Shown here: positions 54,793 through 63,349 of the stretch, piece after piece | Position numbering within the stretch: the first letter of the stretch is position 1 | Layout of the letters: each line of letters opens with the position of its first letter | DNA from: Paraburkholderia sp. BL10I2N1 | GTDB lineage: Bacteria; Pseudomonadota; Gammaproteobacteria; Burkholderiales; Burkholderiaceae | Assembly: GCF_004361815.1 (NCBI RefSeq) | Contig: NZ_SNWA01000001.1 | Span: 558,001-622,000, forward strand | Direction: 5' to 3' | Length of the DNA: 64,000 bases | The notes under the pieces: model-generated | The model's input: the letters and a program-made list of their open reading frames with translations, nothing else | Told to the model about the DNA's origin: nothing | Databases searched by the model: none | Position numbers and translations under genes: made by a program

Positions 54793-55692
54793 ATGAAACG
54801 TCATCCTCTCTTAACTGCACGGGCCGTTTCTCTTGCAACGCGGCACCGCTATCCCGTGTGGGCGGTATCAGCTGAGCATCGGGGCGAGGTTACGCGGCGG
54901 GCGTTGCCCACGCGACGCGCCCTGGTGGCCGTGGCTTCCGCGATGCTGCTCGGCGGCTGTGGCGGCGGTAATAACAATGCAACTACAACATCCGCACAAC
55001 CGGTTTCGGTGCCGTTGCAGGCCGCTATTGCCAATCAGGTCGATAACGGCGACACCGCGAGCTTCTCCGTCTCTGGCACGATAGACAGCGTTCCTGTCAC
55101 CGGATCGGGGACGCTGACGGACTCCGCACCGGTTGTGGCTACGTTTAATGATGCTGCTGTCCTTGAAACCATGGAAACCATCACCGACATCGTGCTGGAA
55201 AACGGTACGCCCATTACGGTTACAGAGACAAAAGAGATCTTCACCAATCCCGAGACGTCTGCTGAAGTCGGTCAGATCAATGATGACGGGTCGGTCGATG
55301 TCATCACTCAAATCGATCCCATTCCAATCTCTGCACCGGTGGGGAGTTCCGGTGTGCTTGGCGAAGGCATAGAGTACTCAAACTCGAGCGAACAGACGAT
55401 GGTTGGCACTGTCGAGGAAACCTATACCGTGGAATCGGGTGCAGCAAGCTCTGGAGGGTCCAGTATGGGGAGCTCTGGAGGGTCCAACACCGGGAGCTCA
55501 GTGGGATTCAGCACTGCGAACTGTGATGTGGTGGACGTTGTGAAGGAAGTTAAGGACAAAAACAAGAACCAGATCAGGAAGTCGGACAAGAAAACCTGCG
55601 TCGACGATAAAGGAAACTCCAGGTTCGTGTCGGGGGAAGAGCACGAGCGCAACAACGGGCACGACGACGATTTCGACGAAAACGAACAATAG
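54793..55692 (+). CDS. Candidate lipoprotein of unknown function
   Basis: 299 residues; GGGGGAG precedes the ATG. A lipobox-like LLGGC follows a hydrophobic stretch (ALVAVASAMLLGGCGGG) at about residue 57, giving an unusually long n-region, so the true start may be further in. The middle is Thr/Val/Asp-rich beta-type sequence (FSVSGTIDSVPVTGSGTLTD). A Gly/Ser linker with two near-identical SSGGS blocks follows, then a highly charged tail (DVVKEVKDKNKNQIRK; HDDDFDENEQ). No family recognised. Confidence 0.6.
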   Translation: MKRHPLLTARAVSLATRHRYPVWAVSAEHRGEVTRRALPTRRALVAVASAMLLGGCGGGNNNATTTSAQPVSVPLQAAIANQVDNGDTASFSVSGTIDSVPVTGSGTLTDSAPVVATFNDAAVLETMETITDIVLENGTPITVTETKEIFTNPETSAEVGQINDDGSVDVITQIDPIPISAPVGSSGVLGEGIEYSNSSEQTMVGTVEETYTVESGAASSGGSSMGSSGGSNTGSSVGFSTANCDVVDVVKEVKDKNKNQIRKSDKKTCVDDKGNSRFVSGEEHERNNGHDDDFDENEQ

Positions 55693-56001
55693 GCTGCGAA
55701 TACAGCAGGGACAAACGATCCGCTAAGATGAATGGCCTTCCTGTCACCGGTTGCCCTTCAGGTTAAAGGACTGCTTCGGATCGGCTTCGGCCAACCGCAT
55801 CGGGCAGTAGTCGGCCAAAGCTGCTGACGTTCGGTGTAGCACTCAGGCGGCCATTCAAGCGGCCGCTCCGCCCCTGTACGGACCTTCGTGCGCGGACCAT
55901 GTCGATCGCGTCGTCGGCCGGCACGGCCGTTCGCGTTGGTTTCGATTGCGGGTTTCGGTAGCTTGCCGGCAACGTAAAAGCGAGCTGGGCCCATCGCACG
56001 A
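55693..56001. repeat. Gene-free stretch with dispersed repeat copy D
   Basis: GGCGGCCATTCAAGCGGCCG at 55847 and CAGTAGTCGGCCAAAGCTGC at 55806 belong to the dispersed repeat family. No gene recognised. Confidence 0.5.
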
Positions 56002-56878
56002 TCAATATACCGCTGGCATGCCCGGTGGACGATGCTTGAAGCGTCGATGCACCCAGTAATACTGGGCTGGGAATTTCAGTATCTGGGTCTCGAGAAACGC
56101 ATTCATGCGACACGCATCATTCGTGTCGCTTCCCGATGGAAAATCGCTGAGCGGCGCAAAGACGGTCAACCGATACCCTTTGAAATCCGGCAGTACTTCC
56201 GTGACGAACGGTACAACGCGCGCGCGCCCCATTCTCGCAAGTCGCGAAACAGAAGTCAGAGTGCACGCAGGGACGCCGAAAAAAGGCACAAAAAACAGAG
56301 TTTTCGATGCCATGGTCCATGTCCGCAGCAAGCATGACCGGTTTGCCCTCGTGAAGGACTCTCACGATCTTTCTGGCGCTTGTCGAACGTTCGATCATCT
56401 CAGCGCCGAATCGGCCGCGCTGCCGTTTGGCGAGGTCGCAAAGACGCGTGTTCGACATGTGCGTGTACAAGGAAGCGGCCGGCATTTTCAGCGAGTAGAG
56501 TATGCACCCGATCTCGACTCCTACGAAATGAAACCCCATAAAAATGGTAGGCGGAGCATTCCTGTCTTCGAGATCAATGGCGCTTTCGATCTGGACGAGA
56601 TTTCTTATCCTTTGCGCGCTACCGAACCATTGAACGCCTCGTTCGAGATAGCTGCGGATGACATGCCGGAAGTGTTCCCTCGCAAGCTCATCGTACTCAC
56701 GTACCGACTTTTCCGGAAAGCAGAGGCGCAGGTTGACAAGGACGATATGTTTGCGGCGGCTGGGAAGCGTATACAGGGCCGCGCCGAGCGCGCTGCCAAG
56801 CCTCGCAACCAATGGGTACGGCAGTATTGAGAGCGCGCGAAGTAAACCTACGACGAGCAAATGACCGAGTTGATCCAA
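56002..56878 (-). pseudogene. LpxL/HtrB-like lipid A acyltransferase with a frameshift
   Basis: The N-terminal part (LLRALSILPYPLVARLGSAL, REHFRHVIRSYLERGVQWFG, FHFVGVEIGCILYSL with its His, GKPVMLAADMDHGIENSVF) runs in one frame to about 56290. The C-terminal part (PFFGVPACTLTSVSRLARMG, then FLETQILKFPAQYYWVHRRF) continues in another. The shift lies in A-rich runs near 56279-56300 (GAAAAAAGGCACAAAAAACA). The enzyme would acylate lipid A at the inner membrane. The start is uncertain; a TTG at 56878 fits the usual N-terminus. Confidence 0.72.
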
Positions 56879-57395
56879 GACCGGCTCCTGTGTGGCGGTC
56901 GGCTGTGCCACGTGGAGAACTTCTGCCAACACCCACTTTGCGACGACTTCGTATTCTTGCCGTACTCGGCAAACTTGACTTCGTTTTCGAAATGGACAAC
57001 GACCGATCAATACTGCCACTTTTACCGTAAATGGAACAGGTTACTTAACAAGGCGACGAACGTCAACGCACGGGAAGAGTGAGACTTATCAACACGTGAC
57101 GCAAGCACCGGTTAGCGGACCCGCGGCGCGGACGACCGTTCGCCCCTCAAAGCCGCCAGTAGGCTGGGGCGACGCCGACGGCCGGAGCGGGTCGCGTGCT
57201 GCCGTCCGCGGAGCATCCGAGGATCACGCCGAGTATGTGAATCGCATGAGGCAGTGACCGGCCACCTACGGACGCTGGGCCATACTTTGTCATGGACGTT
57301 CGAGCGTCCGCTCCGCCCAGACGACGGACCTTTGTGCACCGATCACGTCTATCGCGTTGGAGGAAGTGTGGCTCCGAGCGCGTGACGCCCTCGGG
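56879..57395. repeat. Gene-free stretch with dispersed repeat copy E
   Basis: GGAGCGGGTCGCGTGCTGCC at 57184 and TGGACGTTCGAGCGTCCGCT at 57293 are the clearest pieces. No gene recognised. Confidence 0.5.
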
Positions 57396-58274
57396 CTAGT
57401 TTTGCTTAAAGGCAGTTGTAAAGAATTGCACGAGGTCGCCACGCGCCTGCTTGCGCGCCTCGGGATCGGGCTGCACTTGAATTACCCCGCCTTTTCGCCG
57501 ATTCGCACCCGGGTCGTTGAATTCGCGACGACCGTCAAACACATCGAATTCGTGCGTCGCGCCCGGGAAGGCTCGCAGTGAGACGTGTGCGGCATCGGCC
57601 GGCGCGAGATTATGCAAGAGCGCCTGGCAAGCGGCTGCGCCACCATCGTAGTCGTCCGCCGTGCCGACGAAGATCCGGATCGGCGCGTCAACGAGGTCGC
57701 CGAAGTCGGCGCCCGGCACATGGTTATAAAGCCAGCATACGGGGTAGAACGCCACTGCTGCTTTCAGGTGTATATCCTTGCCGAGAAGTGCATCGCTGTG
57801 GCGGTGCGTCATCATGAGCAGCGACTCGATGCCGCCCATCGAACTGCCCATGATGCCGATGCGCGAGGCATCGATTGCCGGTCGTCCTTCAAGCAGGCGA
57901 TACGCACCGACGATGTCGGGCAGATTGTCGCCAAGCGCCTTGGGACGACTGGACGCCCCTCCCGGAAGACCCCGGCCGCCCCATTGATCGATTTCGAGCG
58001 TGGCGATACCGGCGCGATTGAGCGCGGCGGCGTAGTAGACGCCACGGTAACTGAGACCGGAGGTGCCGTGCATGAGGATCACAGCAGGAAGCTTGCCGGA
58101 CACGTTGGCTGGCACCTGCAGTCGCGCGCCGATCATGATCGGCTTGCCGTTCCAGTCGACCGGGTAGGCCAGATAGTTGATTCGCAGCGGCGGCGTATCT
58201 TCCCAGGCGTGCCCGGTTGAAAGATGACCGAGCAGGACAATCGCTGCAAACAGCGTGCGCAAAAGCGTTCTCAT
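57396..58274 (-). CDS. Exported dienelactone-hydrolase-like alpha/beta hydrolase
   Basis: 292 residues. Signal peptide (RTLLRTLFAAIVLLGHLSTG, cleavage near GHA-WE). Hydrolase fold: AVILMHGTSGLSYRGVYYAA, nucleophile Ser in GIMGSSMGGIESLLMMTH, Asp in FVGTADDYDGG, His in FPGATHEFDVFDG. In contrast to classical dienelactone hydrolase (Cys nucleophile) the nucleophile appears to be Ser. Periplasmic esterase of unknown substrate. Confidence 0.85.
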   Translation of the reverse strand: MRTLLRTLFAAIVLLGHLSTGHAWEDTPPLRINYLAYPVDWNGKPIMIGARLQVPANVSGKLPAVILMHGTSGLSYRGVYYAAALNRAGIATLEIDQWGGRGLPGGASSRPKALGDNLPDIVGAYRLLEGRPAIDASRIGIMGSSMGGIESLLMMTHRHSDALLGKDIHLKAAVAFYPVCWLYNHVPGADFGDLVDAPIRIFVGTADDYDGGAAACQALLHNLAPADAAHVSLRAFPGATHEFDVFDGRREFNDPGANRRKGGVIQVQPDPEARKQARGDLVQFFTTAFKQN

Positions 58275-58680
58275 GTCGGCCCTCCAGGGATGTTTCGCCC
58301 GTGTTGGTTCACGACCGCCCCCTCCTCATAATAGAACGTCCGATAGGGCTGGAGTTCGATTAAGGCAGGAACCGTGGACGGACGCGTGACGCCGGCAGTG
58401 AAGGTCGCTCGGGATGAACAGTGTTCGTGTCCAGCGAACGGCATGTAGGCAAGCAGACCGGCGGGCGGTCGACGGCGCGGGGATGACAGTTGTGTGATCG
58501 AAAGCTGCCGCTCATCTGACGCGGGATCCAACGGCAAAAGTGGGGCGTTTGCGGAAGTTCGCCATGAGTCGTCCGAACCGGGACCGTTCGGCACGCCGTC
58601 GGTGCGGCCAACGAAGCACTGGCTCACATCAAGGGCGGCGTCGCTTGAGCAACGTCGGCGGCTGCACCTGAACCAACCAA
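58275..58680. other. Gene-free stretch upstream of the hydrolase
   Basis: No recognised gene on either strand. It ends at a terminator (58681) that would act on a plus-strand transcript, though no plus-strand gene is evident before it. Confidence 0.4.
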
Positions 58681-58705
58681 GGCGCTTCGGCGCCTTTTCT
58701 TTTGC
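58681..58705 (+). terminator. Rho-independent terminator
   Basis: AAGGCGC-TTCG-GCGCCTT followed by TTCTTTT. Same TTCG-loop design as at 59821. No upstream plus-strand gene was identified, so it may be left from a lost gene. Confidence 0.8.
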
Positions 58706-58740
58706 GCGCCCTACCCTACTCATGCCGAAACACGGCGGCG

Positions 58741-58833
58741 ATGGCGAATCACGCGTCGAGCCGCACCACCCAGCTGTACGACCGGCGGCACGACGAGATT
58801 AGCCTGGACGGGGTAGAGAGGATCCGTCAGTAA
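58741..58833 (+). pseudogene. C-terminal scrap of a tyrosine recombinase
   Basis: MANHASSRTTQLYDRRHDEI then SLDGVERIRQ matches the end of XerC-like integrases, with the catalytic Tyr in TTQLYDRR. Everything upstream of it is gone. It marks a former integrated element. Confidence 0.65.
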
Positions 58834-59127
58834 GACGTCTGTTGCAAAATAGCGGTTATCGTTCGCCACCCTCCACGCGCGTGGCGCTCGGGCCGTTTTT
58901 TTCTGCAAAGAAAAGCCATGGCGCGCCTGTTTCGTATTGAGACACGCTCAGACACCACCACTCAAAGGGTTCGCGGCACCCAGATCCGTACGAAACCGGG
59001 TCGTTTTCGTACGGATGTAGCGCACAAAACTAAAAATTAGGGGATTATTGAAAAGTGTTGCACCTGGTGCTACATTATTGGCTCTCCCCATACCCCTATA
59101 GCACATGCAGGCTCCGGCTCTCAGCGC
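58834..59127. other. Upstream region of the HigBA-like pair
   Basis: AT-rich from 59020 to 59070 with CACCTGGTGCTAC and TATAGCAC; probably contains the promoter of the toxin-antitoxin pair. No gene. Confidence 0.4.
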
Positions 59128-59476
59128 GTCTTCAAAACCCAATGGTTTGCCAAGGCGGCCAAAGCGGCTGCAATCACCGACGAGGAGCTTTGCGAGGCGG
59201 CTGAGGAGCTGATGAATGGTCAGGGCGACAATCTGGGCGGGAACGTCTGGAAGAAGCGCCTCGACAAAAACAGGCACCGAGGCATCGTGGCGAACAAGGT
59301 GGGGAAGTGTTGGATTTTCGTGTTCATTTTTGCAAAAAAGGACCCGCGAAAACATTGAGAAAGACGAGCTGAAGGCGTTCAAGAAGCTCGCCAAGGTTTA
59401 CGGGAATTTGAAGCCGACCGAGATTGATCGACTGGCGGAAGACGGGGAACTACTGGAGATTTGCCATGGCTGCTAA
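59128..59476 (+). pseudogene. RelE/HigB-like toxin, frameshifted
   Basis: VFKTQWFAKAAKAAAITDEE, LCEAAEELMNGQGDNLGGNV, RGIVANKVGKCWIFVFIFAK run in one frame. An extra C near 59345 then shifts it, and ENIEKDELKAFKKLAKVYGN continues in the next frame to the stop at 59476. The start codon is not clear either. The overlapping antitoxin gene is intact, so the toxin has been silenced while its antidote remains. Confidence 0.72.
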
Positions 59477-59786
59477 ACGATTCAAGAGTGACGCCTTCGA
59501 AGCGATCCATAGCGCTGCGTCCGGTCTTCACCGTTCGAAACTGATCGACAAGACGACGATGCGTGAATATGACGAACTCTGCCTCGAGGAGCCCCCGCAC
59601 TTTGAGGCCAAGGACGTCGTGCTCATTCGCAAAGCAGCCAAGGTCAGCCAGCCGGTCTTCGCGCTCTATCTGAACACGAGCACGTCAACGGTTCAGAAGT
59701 GGGAGACCGGTCAGAAGCAGCCCAGCGGCATGGCTGCCAGGCTCCTGCAGGTGATCAAAAAGCACGGCCTGGAGGTGCTTGCCTGA
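59466..59786 (+). CDS. HigA-like helix-turn-helix antitoxin
   Basis: 106 residues from the ATG overlapping the toxin end by 11 bp. Basic N-terminus MAAKRFKSDAFEAIHSAASG, then an XRE-type HTH: DVVLIRKAAKVSQPVFALYL and STVQKWETGQKQPSGMAARL. Toxin-first, antitoxin-second order is typical of higBA. A terminator follows at 59821. Confidence 0.87.
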   Translation: MAAKRFKSDAFEAIHSAASGLHRSKLIDKTTMREYDELCLEEPPHFEAKDVVLIRKAAKVSQPVFALYLNTSTSTVQKWETGQKQPSGMAARLLQVIKKHGLEVLA

Positions 59787-59820
59787 TCGCGCAGCGCGCT
59801 ATTCAGAGCCGCAAACATCT

Positions 59821-59845
59821 AGAGGGCGCTTCGGCGCCCTTTGTC
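59821..59845 (+). terminator. Rho-independent terminator after the HigA-like gene
   Basis: AGGGCGC-TTCG-GCGCCCT followed by TTTG; 35 bp after the stop codon. Confidence 0.8.
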
Positions 59846-59929
59846 ATTTCTGGACAGCAGTAAAGGATCGAGGCGCGGCCGACTATGGGGTTTGAGGTGC
59901 AGGGGAACAGTTACGCAAAAAAACGGTAA

Positions 59930-60262
59930 CCGTTCCTATGGGGAGTCCAGCGTTATGGAAAGCAGGAATTGGTTGCGGCCGAAGCGGCCTACCTCGCCGG
60001 CCGCAACCACTATCCATAATAAGACGCCTCGCAACGACACGATCAGCTTGTTGGGAGCGGAGAACCGCCCGCGCTTGAGTGACAGTGGCGGCACAGCTTC
60101 AATTGCCTCGATCCGTTCTCCTTCGGGGTACGCCCTGCAGGACGGCAGCATTATGTGAATAAAATCAGAGCGTTTCGTTGCAGGGATTGGCCTTGGGACA
60201 GGCCAGCGCCGGCGCACCAAATCAGCATACTTTCCATAACGCTGGACTTCCCATAGGAACGG
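59930..60262. mobile_element. 333-bp MITE-like element with 33-bp inverted ends
   Basis: CCGTTCCTATGGGGAGTCCA with the next 13 bases (59930-59962) recurs inverted at 60230-60262 with one mismatch in 33. The interior has no transposase; its 94-residue minus-strand frame looks non-coding. Size, long terminal repeats and lack of genes suit a non-autonomous element. No clear target duplication. Confidence 0.75.
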
Positions 60263-60742
60263 AAAACCGGGCTAAGCACTTGTCATGAATCACTGCATGC
60301 TGGATCACGCAGCCAAGATGAGTACACGTCAATTGGCTAGACGGAAACCATGCGGTCAATAACGTCGAGATCCGATGTTAATTGGCCAGGGCTTATTTGG
60401 CTATGTATCTTGGCTGCCGGGTTCAGCAGGAAAGCATCGTCGCAAACCGGCCATGAAGCGACGTTCATCTAGACCGTCACATGGACATTCGTGCGACTGC
60501 TCCGCTTTCTGAGCGGCCGTTCGATCACAACGACGCGTGTCGCGTCGATGAACCTAGCTTGGATAAAATCCACTCGCTCGGGCGGCGCCACCACCGACAC
60601 GCTCCCAGCGCCGCACCGCAATGCGTGGTTCATAGATGTTTGAGCACACCGCTCGCCAGCTTTGTCACCAGCGGCGTGGAATTCGATGAAAACGGACGGT
60701 TTGAAATTCAGTGAGTTTCACACCGTAGGTTTTTGACGACTT
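60263..60742. repeat. Gene-free stretch with dispersed repeat copy F
   Basis: CAAACCGGCCATGAAGCGAC (60442) and ATGGACATTCGTGCGACTGC (60481) belong to the dispersed repeat family. No gene recognised. Confidence 0.5.
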
Positions 60743-61426
60743 TCAGATCGCCAATGACACCAGCTTGCGCAGTTCGTCGAACTGCGTAACGAGTTCGAGG
60801 CACAGAATGAAGGCCAGCATCGCTGAAAGCCCCGGGCAGCGTTCGATCCATCGCAGCGCCGGAGTCGCGTAGCGCACGCGGATCGCATCTCGCGTCACGA
60901 CATAGGCAATTCCGATTCCCACGGCGGCGCCCACCAGCAAATCGGTTGGGTAGTGAAAGCCCAGATAGGCGCGCGGAACGCAAATGAACAGCACGGTATA
61001 GGCAATCGCCAGCCCACCGATGCCCCGCCACACGAGGAAGATGCCGGTGGCGACCGCCATCCATAGCATCGCGTGATCGCTTGGGAAGGAACTCCAACTT
61101 GTCAGCAGTGCGTCCTTGATAGCGCTACCTGCAAAGTGCAGATGCAGTTCAGCGCTATAGATGGGGCGCACTCTGAACGGCAACCAGTGAGTCAGCAGTC
61201 TTCCGACGAAGATCGCCACGACGCCACTGAGAAGCGTCGCGAGAACCATTTCTCGCCGCCATTCGCGGCGTTCGTCCTGCTGAAACCACATCCACCACAG
61301 CACGGGAATGAGTACGAGGCCTTTGAAGGTGTAAAGGTCGGCGATGGCTTCTATGGATTGGGTCGCGAAATGACCGAAGTGTATGTTGGACAGATATGTT
61401 TCGATAGACGAATCGAAGTTGTTCAT
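60743..61426 (-). CDS. PAP2-family membrane phosphatase
   Basis: 227 residues with about five to six membrane helices (GLVLIPVLWWMWF, LLSGVVAIFVGRLL, IAYTVLFICVPRAYLGF). Phosphatase motifs: LPFRVRP region, SSFPSDHAMLW, and RAYLGFHYPTD. It dephosphorylates lipid phosphates such as undecaprenyl or phosphatidic phosphates. Monocistronic; its upstream region faces the ModA-like gene. Confidence 0.88.
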   Translation of the reverse strand: MNNFDSSIETYLSNIHFGHFATQSIEAIADLYTFKGLVLIPVLWWMWFQQDERREWRREMVLATLLSGVVAIFVGRLLTHWLPFRVRPIYSAELHLHFAGSAIKDALLTSWSSFPSDHAMLWMAVATGIFLVWRGIGGLAIAYTVLFICVPRAYLGFHYPTDLLVGAAVGIGIAYVVTRDAIRVRYATPALRWIERCPGLSAMLAFILCLELVTQFDELRKLVSLAI

Positions 61427-61768
61427 TATTTTGTAAGAAACTTAGTAGTCGCATCGAGGGTTAGCATAGTCCGTTGGATGCGCATCGGAAATGCCGACCC
61501 GCTGTCCTTCGTGACCCAATCGAGCTTCGGCCGAGAATCCGCCAACGACCTCATCCCGCGAATGTCCGCTGCACTCCGAGACGCGCCGCACAGTTCGCAG
61601 GATGATGACTGTCTGCACCGGGTCGAACATCGCCCGTCGACGGCGGTAGTGTGAAGCTGAGACTGCGGCAGTCTCGCTGCCGCACGCGATGCCGGCTAAC
61701 ATGATGCCTGGCATTGGGACTCGATGCATATCCGGACTGGATCATCCGATCGACATTGGGGCGGGGCC
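61427..61768. other. Intergenic region between PAP2 and ModA-like genes
   Basis: No gene recognised. Divergent promoters are expected here; none is obvious. Confidence 0.35.
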
Positions 61769-62566
61769 GTGACCATCCGCAAGCTGAGGATGCGCGCACT
61801 CGCGTTCTGCGTAGCGGGCGCGTTACTGGGCAGCGGGGCCGCATTGGCAGACGAGGTCAAGGTGATGATTTCGGGCTGGTTTGCGTCGGCCTATCGCGAA
61901 CTGGGCCCGCAATTCGAGGAGGCGACCGGCCGTAAGCTAATCACCGTCTGGGGGCCCGCGGTGGGTACGGCTACGAATGCGATCCCTGTGCGGCTTGCGC
62001 GTGGCGAGTGGGCCGACGTGCTGATCGTGGTTGGGTATGCGCTCGACGAACAGATCAATGCCGGCAAGGTCTTGCCTGACAGTAAGGTGGACTTCGCACG
62101 CTCGGCAATCGGCATGGTGGTTCGCGAGGGGACGCCGAAGCCCGATATCAGCTCGGCCGACGCATTGCGGCGAGCGCTGCTCGCAGCGAAGTCGATCGTC
62201 TATCCGGACAGCCCGAGTGACGTCTATGTCGGCAGCGAACTGTTTCGGCGTCTTGGCATCGCGGGGCCGATGGAGAGCAAGATCCGCATGATTCCGGACG
62301 CGCAGGTCGCCGATGCCGTCGCGAATGGAGAAGCTGAGATCGGAATTCAGCAGGTCGTCGAACTGTTGCCGGTGAAGGGGGTGACGGTGGTCGGCAGTTT
62401 GCCCGCAGAAGTGCAGAGGTACACGGTGTTCTCCGGGGGCGTCGCCACCAATGCGAAAAATCCGGCCGGCGCAGAGGCGCTGATCCATTTTCTGTCGTCG
62501 CCGGACGCGGCGCCCGCGATTTCGAGGACCGGGCTCGAACCGCTTTCGGCGACGCCTGCGAAATGA
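61769..62566 (+). CDS. ModA-like periplasmic substrate-binding protein
   Basis: 265 residues from a GTG (VTIRKLRMRALAF); an ATG at 61790 is equally possible. Signal peptide MRALAFCVAGALLGSGAALA. PBP2 fold: LGPQFEEATGRKLITVWGPA, VRLARGEWADVLIVVGYALD, SIVYPDSPSDVYVGSELFRR, then EIGIQQVVELLPVKGV. Resembles molybdate-type binding proteins, but no permease or ATPase gene is adjacent, so it is an orphan that may bind another anion or small acid. Confidence 0.83.
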   Translation: MTIRKLRMRALAFCVAGALLGSGAALADEVKVMISGWFASAYRELGPQFEEATGRKLITVWGPAVGTATNAIPVRLARGEWADVLIVVGYALDEQINAGKVLPDSKVDFARSAIGMVVREGTPKPDISSADALRRALLAAKSIVYPDSPSDVYVGSELFRRLGIAGPMESKIRMIPDAQVADAVANGEAEIGIQQVVELLPVKGVTVVGSLPAEVQRYTVFSGGVATNAKNPAGAEALIHFLSSPDAAPAISRTGLEPLSATPAK

Positions 62567-62844
62567 GCGAAAACGCGTGTCCTATGCGCCGTTCGACCTG
62601 AGTGGCCGGCGACTTTCCGGGAACGGCCAATCAGCGACATTCGAAACGCCGCTTCCGGACGACCTGTCCCGCGTTCGCTGGCAGGTACCTGCCCAGCTGT
62701 AACCAGTATCACCGAATGCGGGACAGGCTGCCTATATCGCAAGATTGTCGGTCACGAACCGCGTCTCATCCGTGCTCGCGCCGGACAGCCAATTCACGTC
62801 AAGCCACCTTCTAAAGCCCGACGCCATACAAGGGTTGCAGGTTC

Positions 62845-63021
62845 CTACTTGCCGCCGATGCCGACCTTGCCGCGCCCGACCTTTCGATGCGGCGCACAGG
62901 GGCGCAGCCTCTTCCTGGAGCTAGCCGTCAACGTGACGTGCTCCGTAGGGTAGCGGGTCGTCCTGTGCAGCGCGGCCTGATAGGCGGAATGGCCCGGATC
63001 GATGCGCTTGATAGCTGACAT
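62845..63021 (-). CDS. Small basic protein of unknown function
   Basis: 58 residues (MSAIKRIDPGHSAYQAALHR, ending KVGRGKVGIGGK), very rich in Arg/Lys/His. A strong ribosome-binding site (GAGGAGG, 8 bases before the ATG) supports translation. No family recognised. Confidence 0.5.
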   Translation of the reverse strand: MSAIKRIDPGHSAYQAALHRTTRYPTEHVTLTASSRKRLRPCAPHRKVGRGKVGIGGK

Positions 63022-63066
63022 GACTGACACCTCCTCAGAGGATTCTAGTCCGAAACGGCACGGCGG

Positions 63067-63174
63067 TTATGCCGCCTTCCTGAACATGCTGTAGTCGAAG
63101 TCCGCGACCCGGCGCTCGGCAAACCCGGGCGTGCGCTTGACGATTGCCATGCGCTCGTTCCGGTGGGTGCCCAT
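63067..63174 (-). CDS. Small ORF upstream of the basic protein
   Basis: 35 residues (MGTHRNERMAIVKRTPGFAE, ending DYSMFRKAA). It is 45 bp upstream of the basic ORF on the same strand. Protein-like composition, but no family and no strong ribosome-binding site; could be a C-terminal remnant. Confidence 0.3.
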   Translation of the reverse strand: MGTHRNERMAIVKRTPGFAERRVADFDYSMFRKAA

Positions 63175-63349
63175 AGGTAACTATTCGAGCGCGCGGCGCA
63201 CACGCGCGGGATTCTAGCCTTCAATCCAATCGGGACTCGTGCGCCCCCCTTCCGGGGCTCAGGATTACCCACAACTTTCCAGAAAGAGCGCTTGTAAACG
63301 GGCTCAGACGATGTTAACTTGCGAGCAAGTCCCGTAAAACCACACGCCA

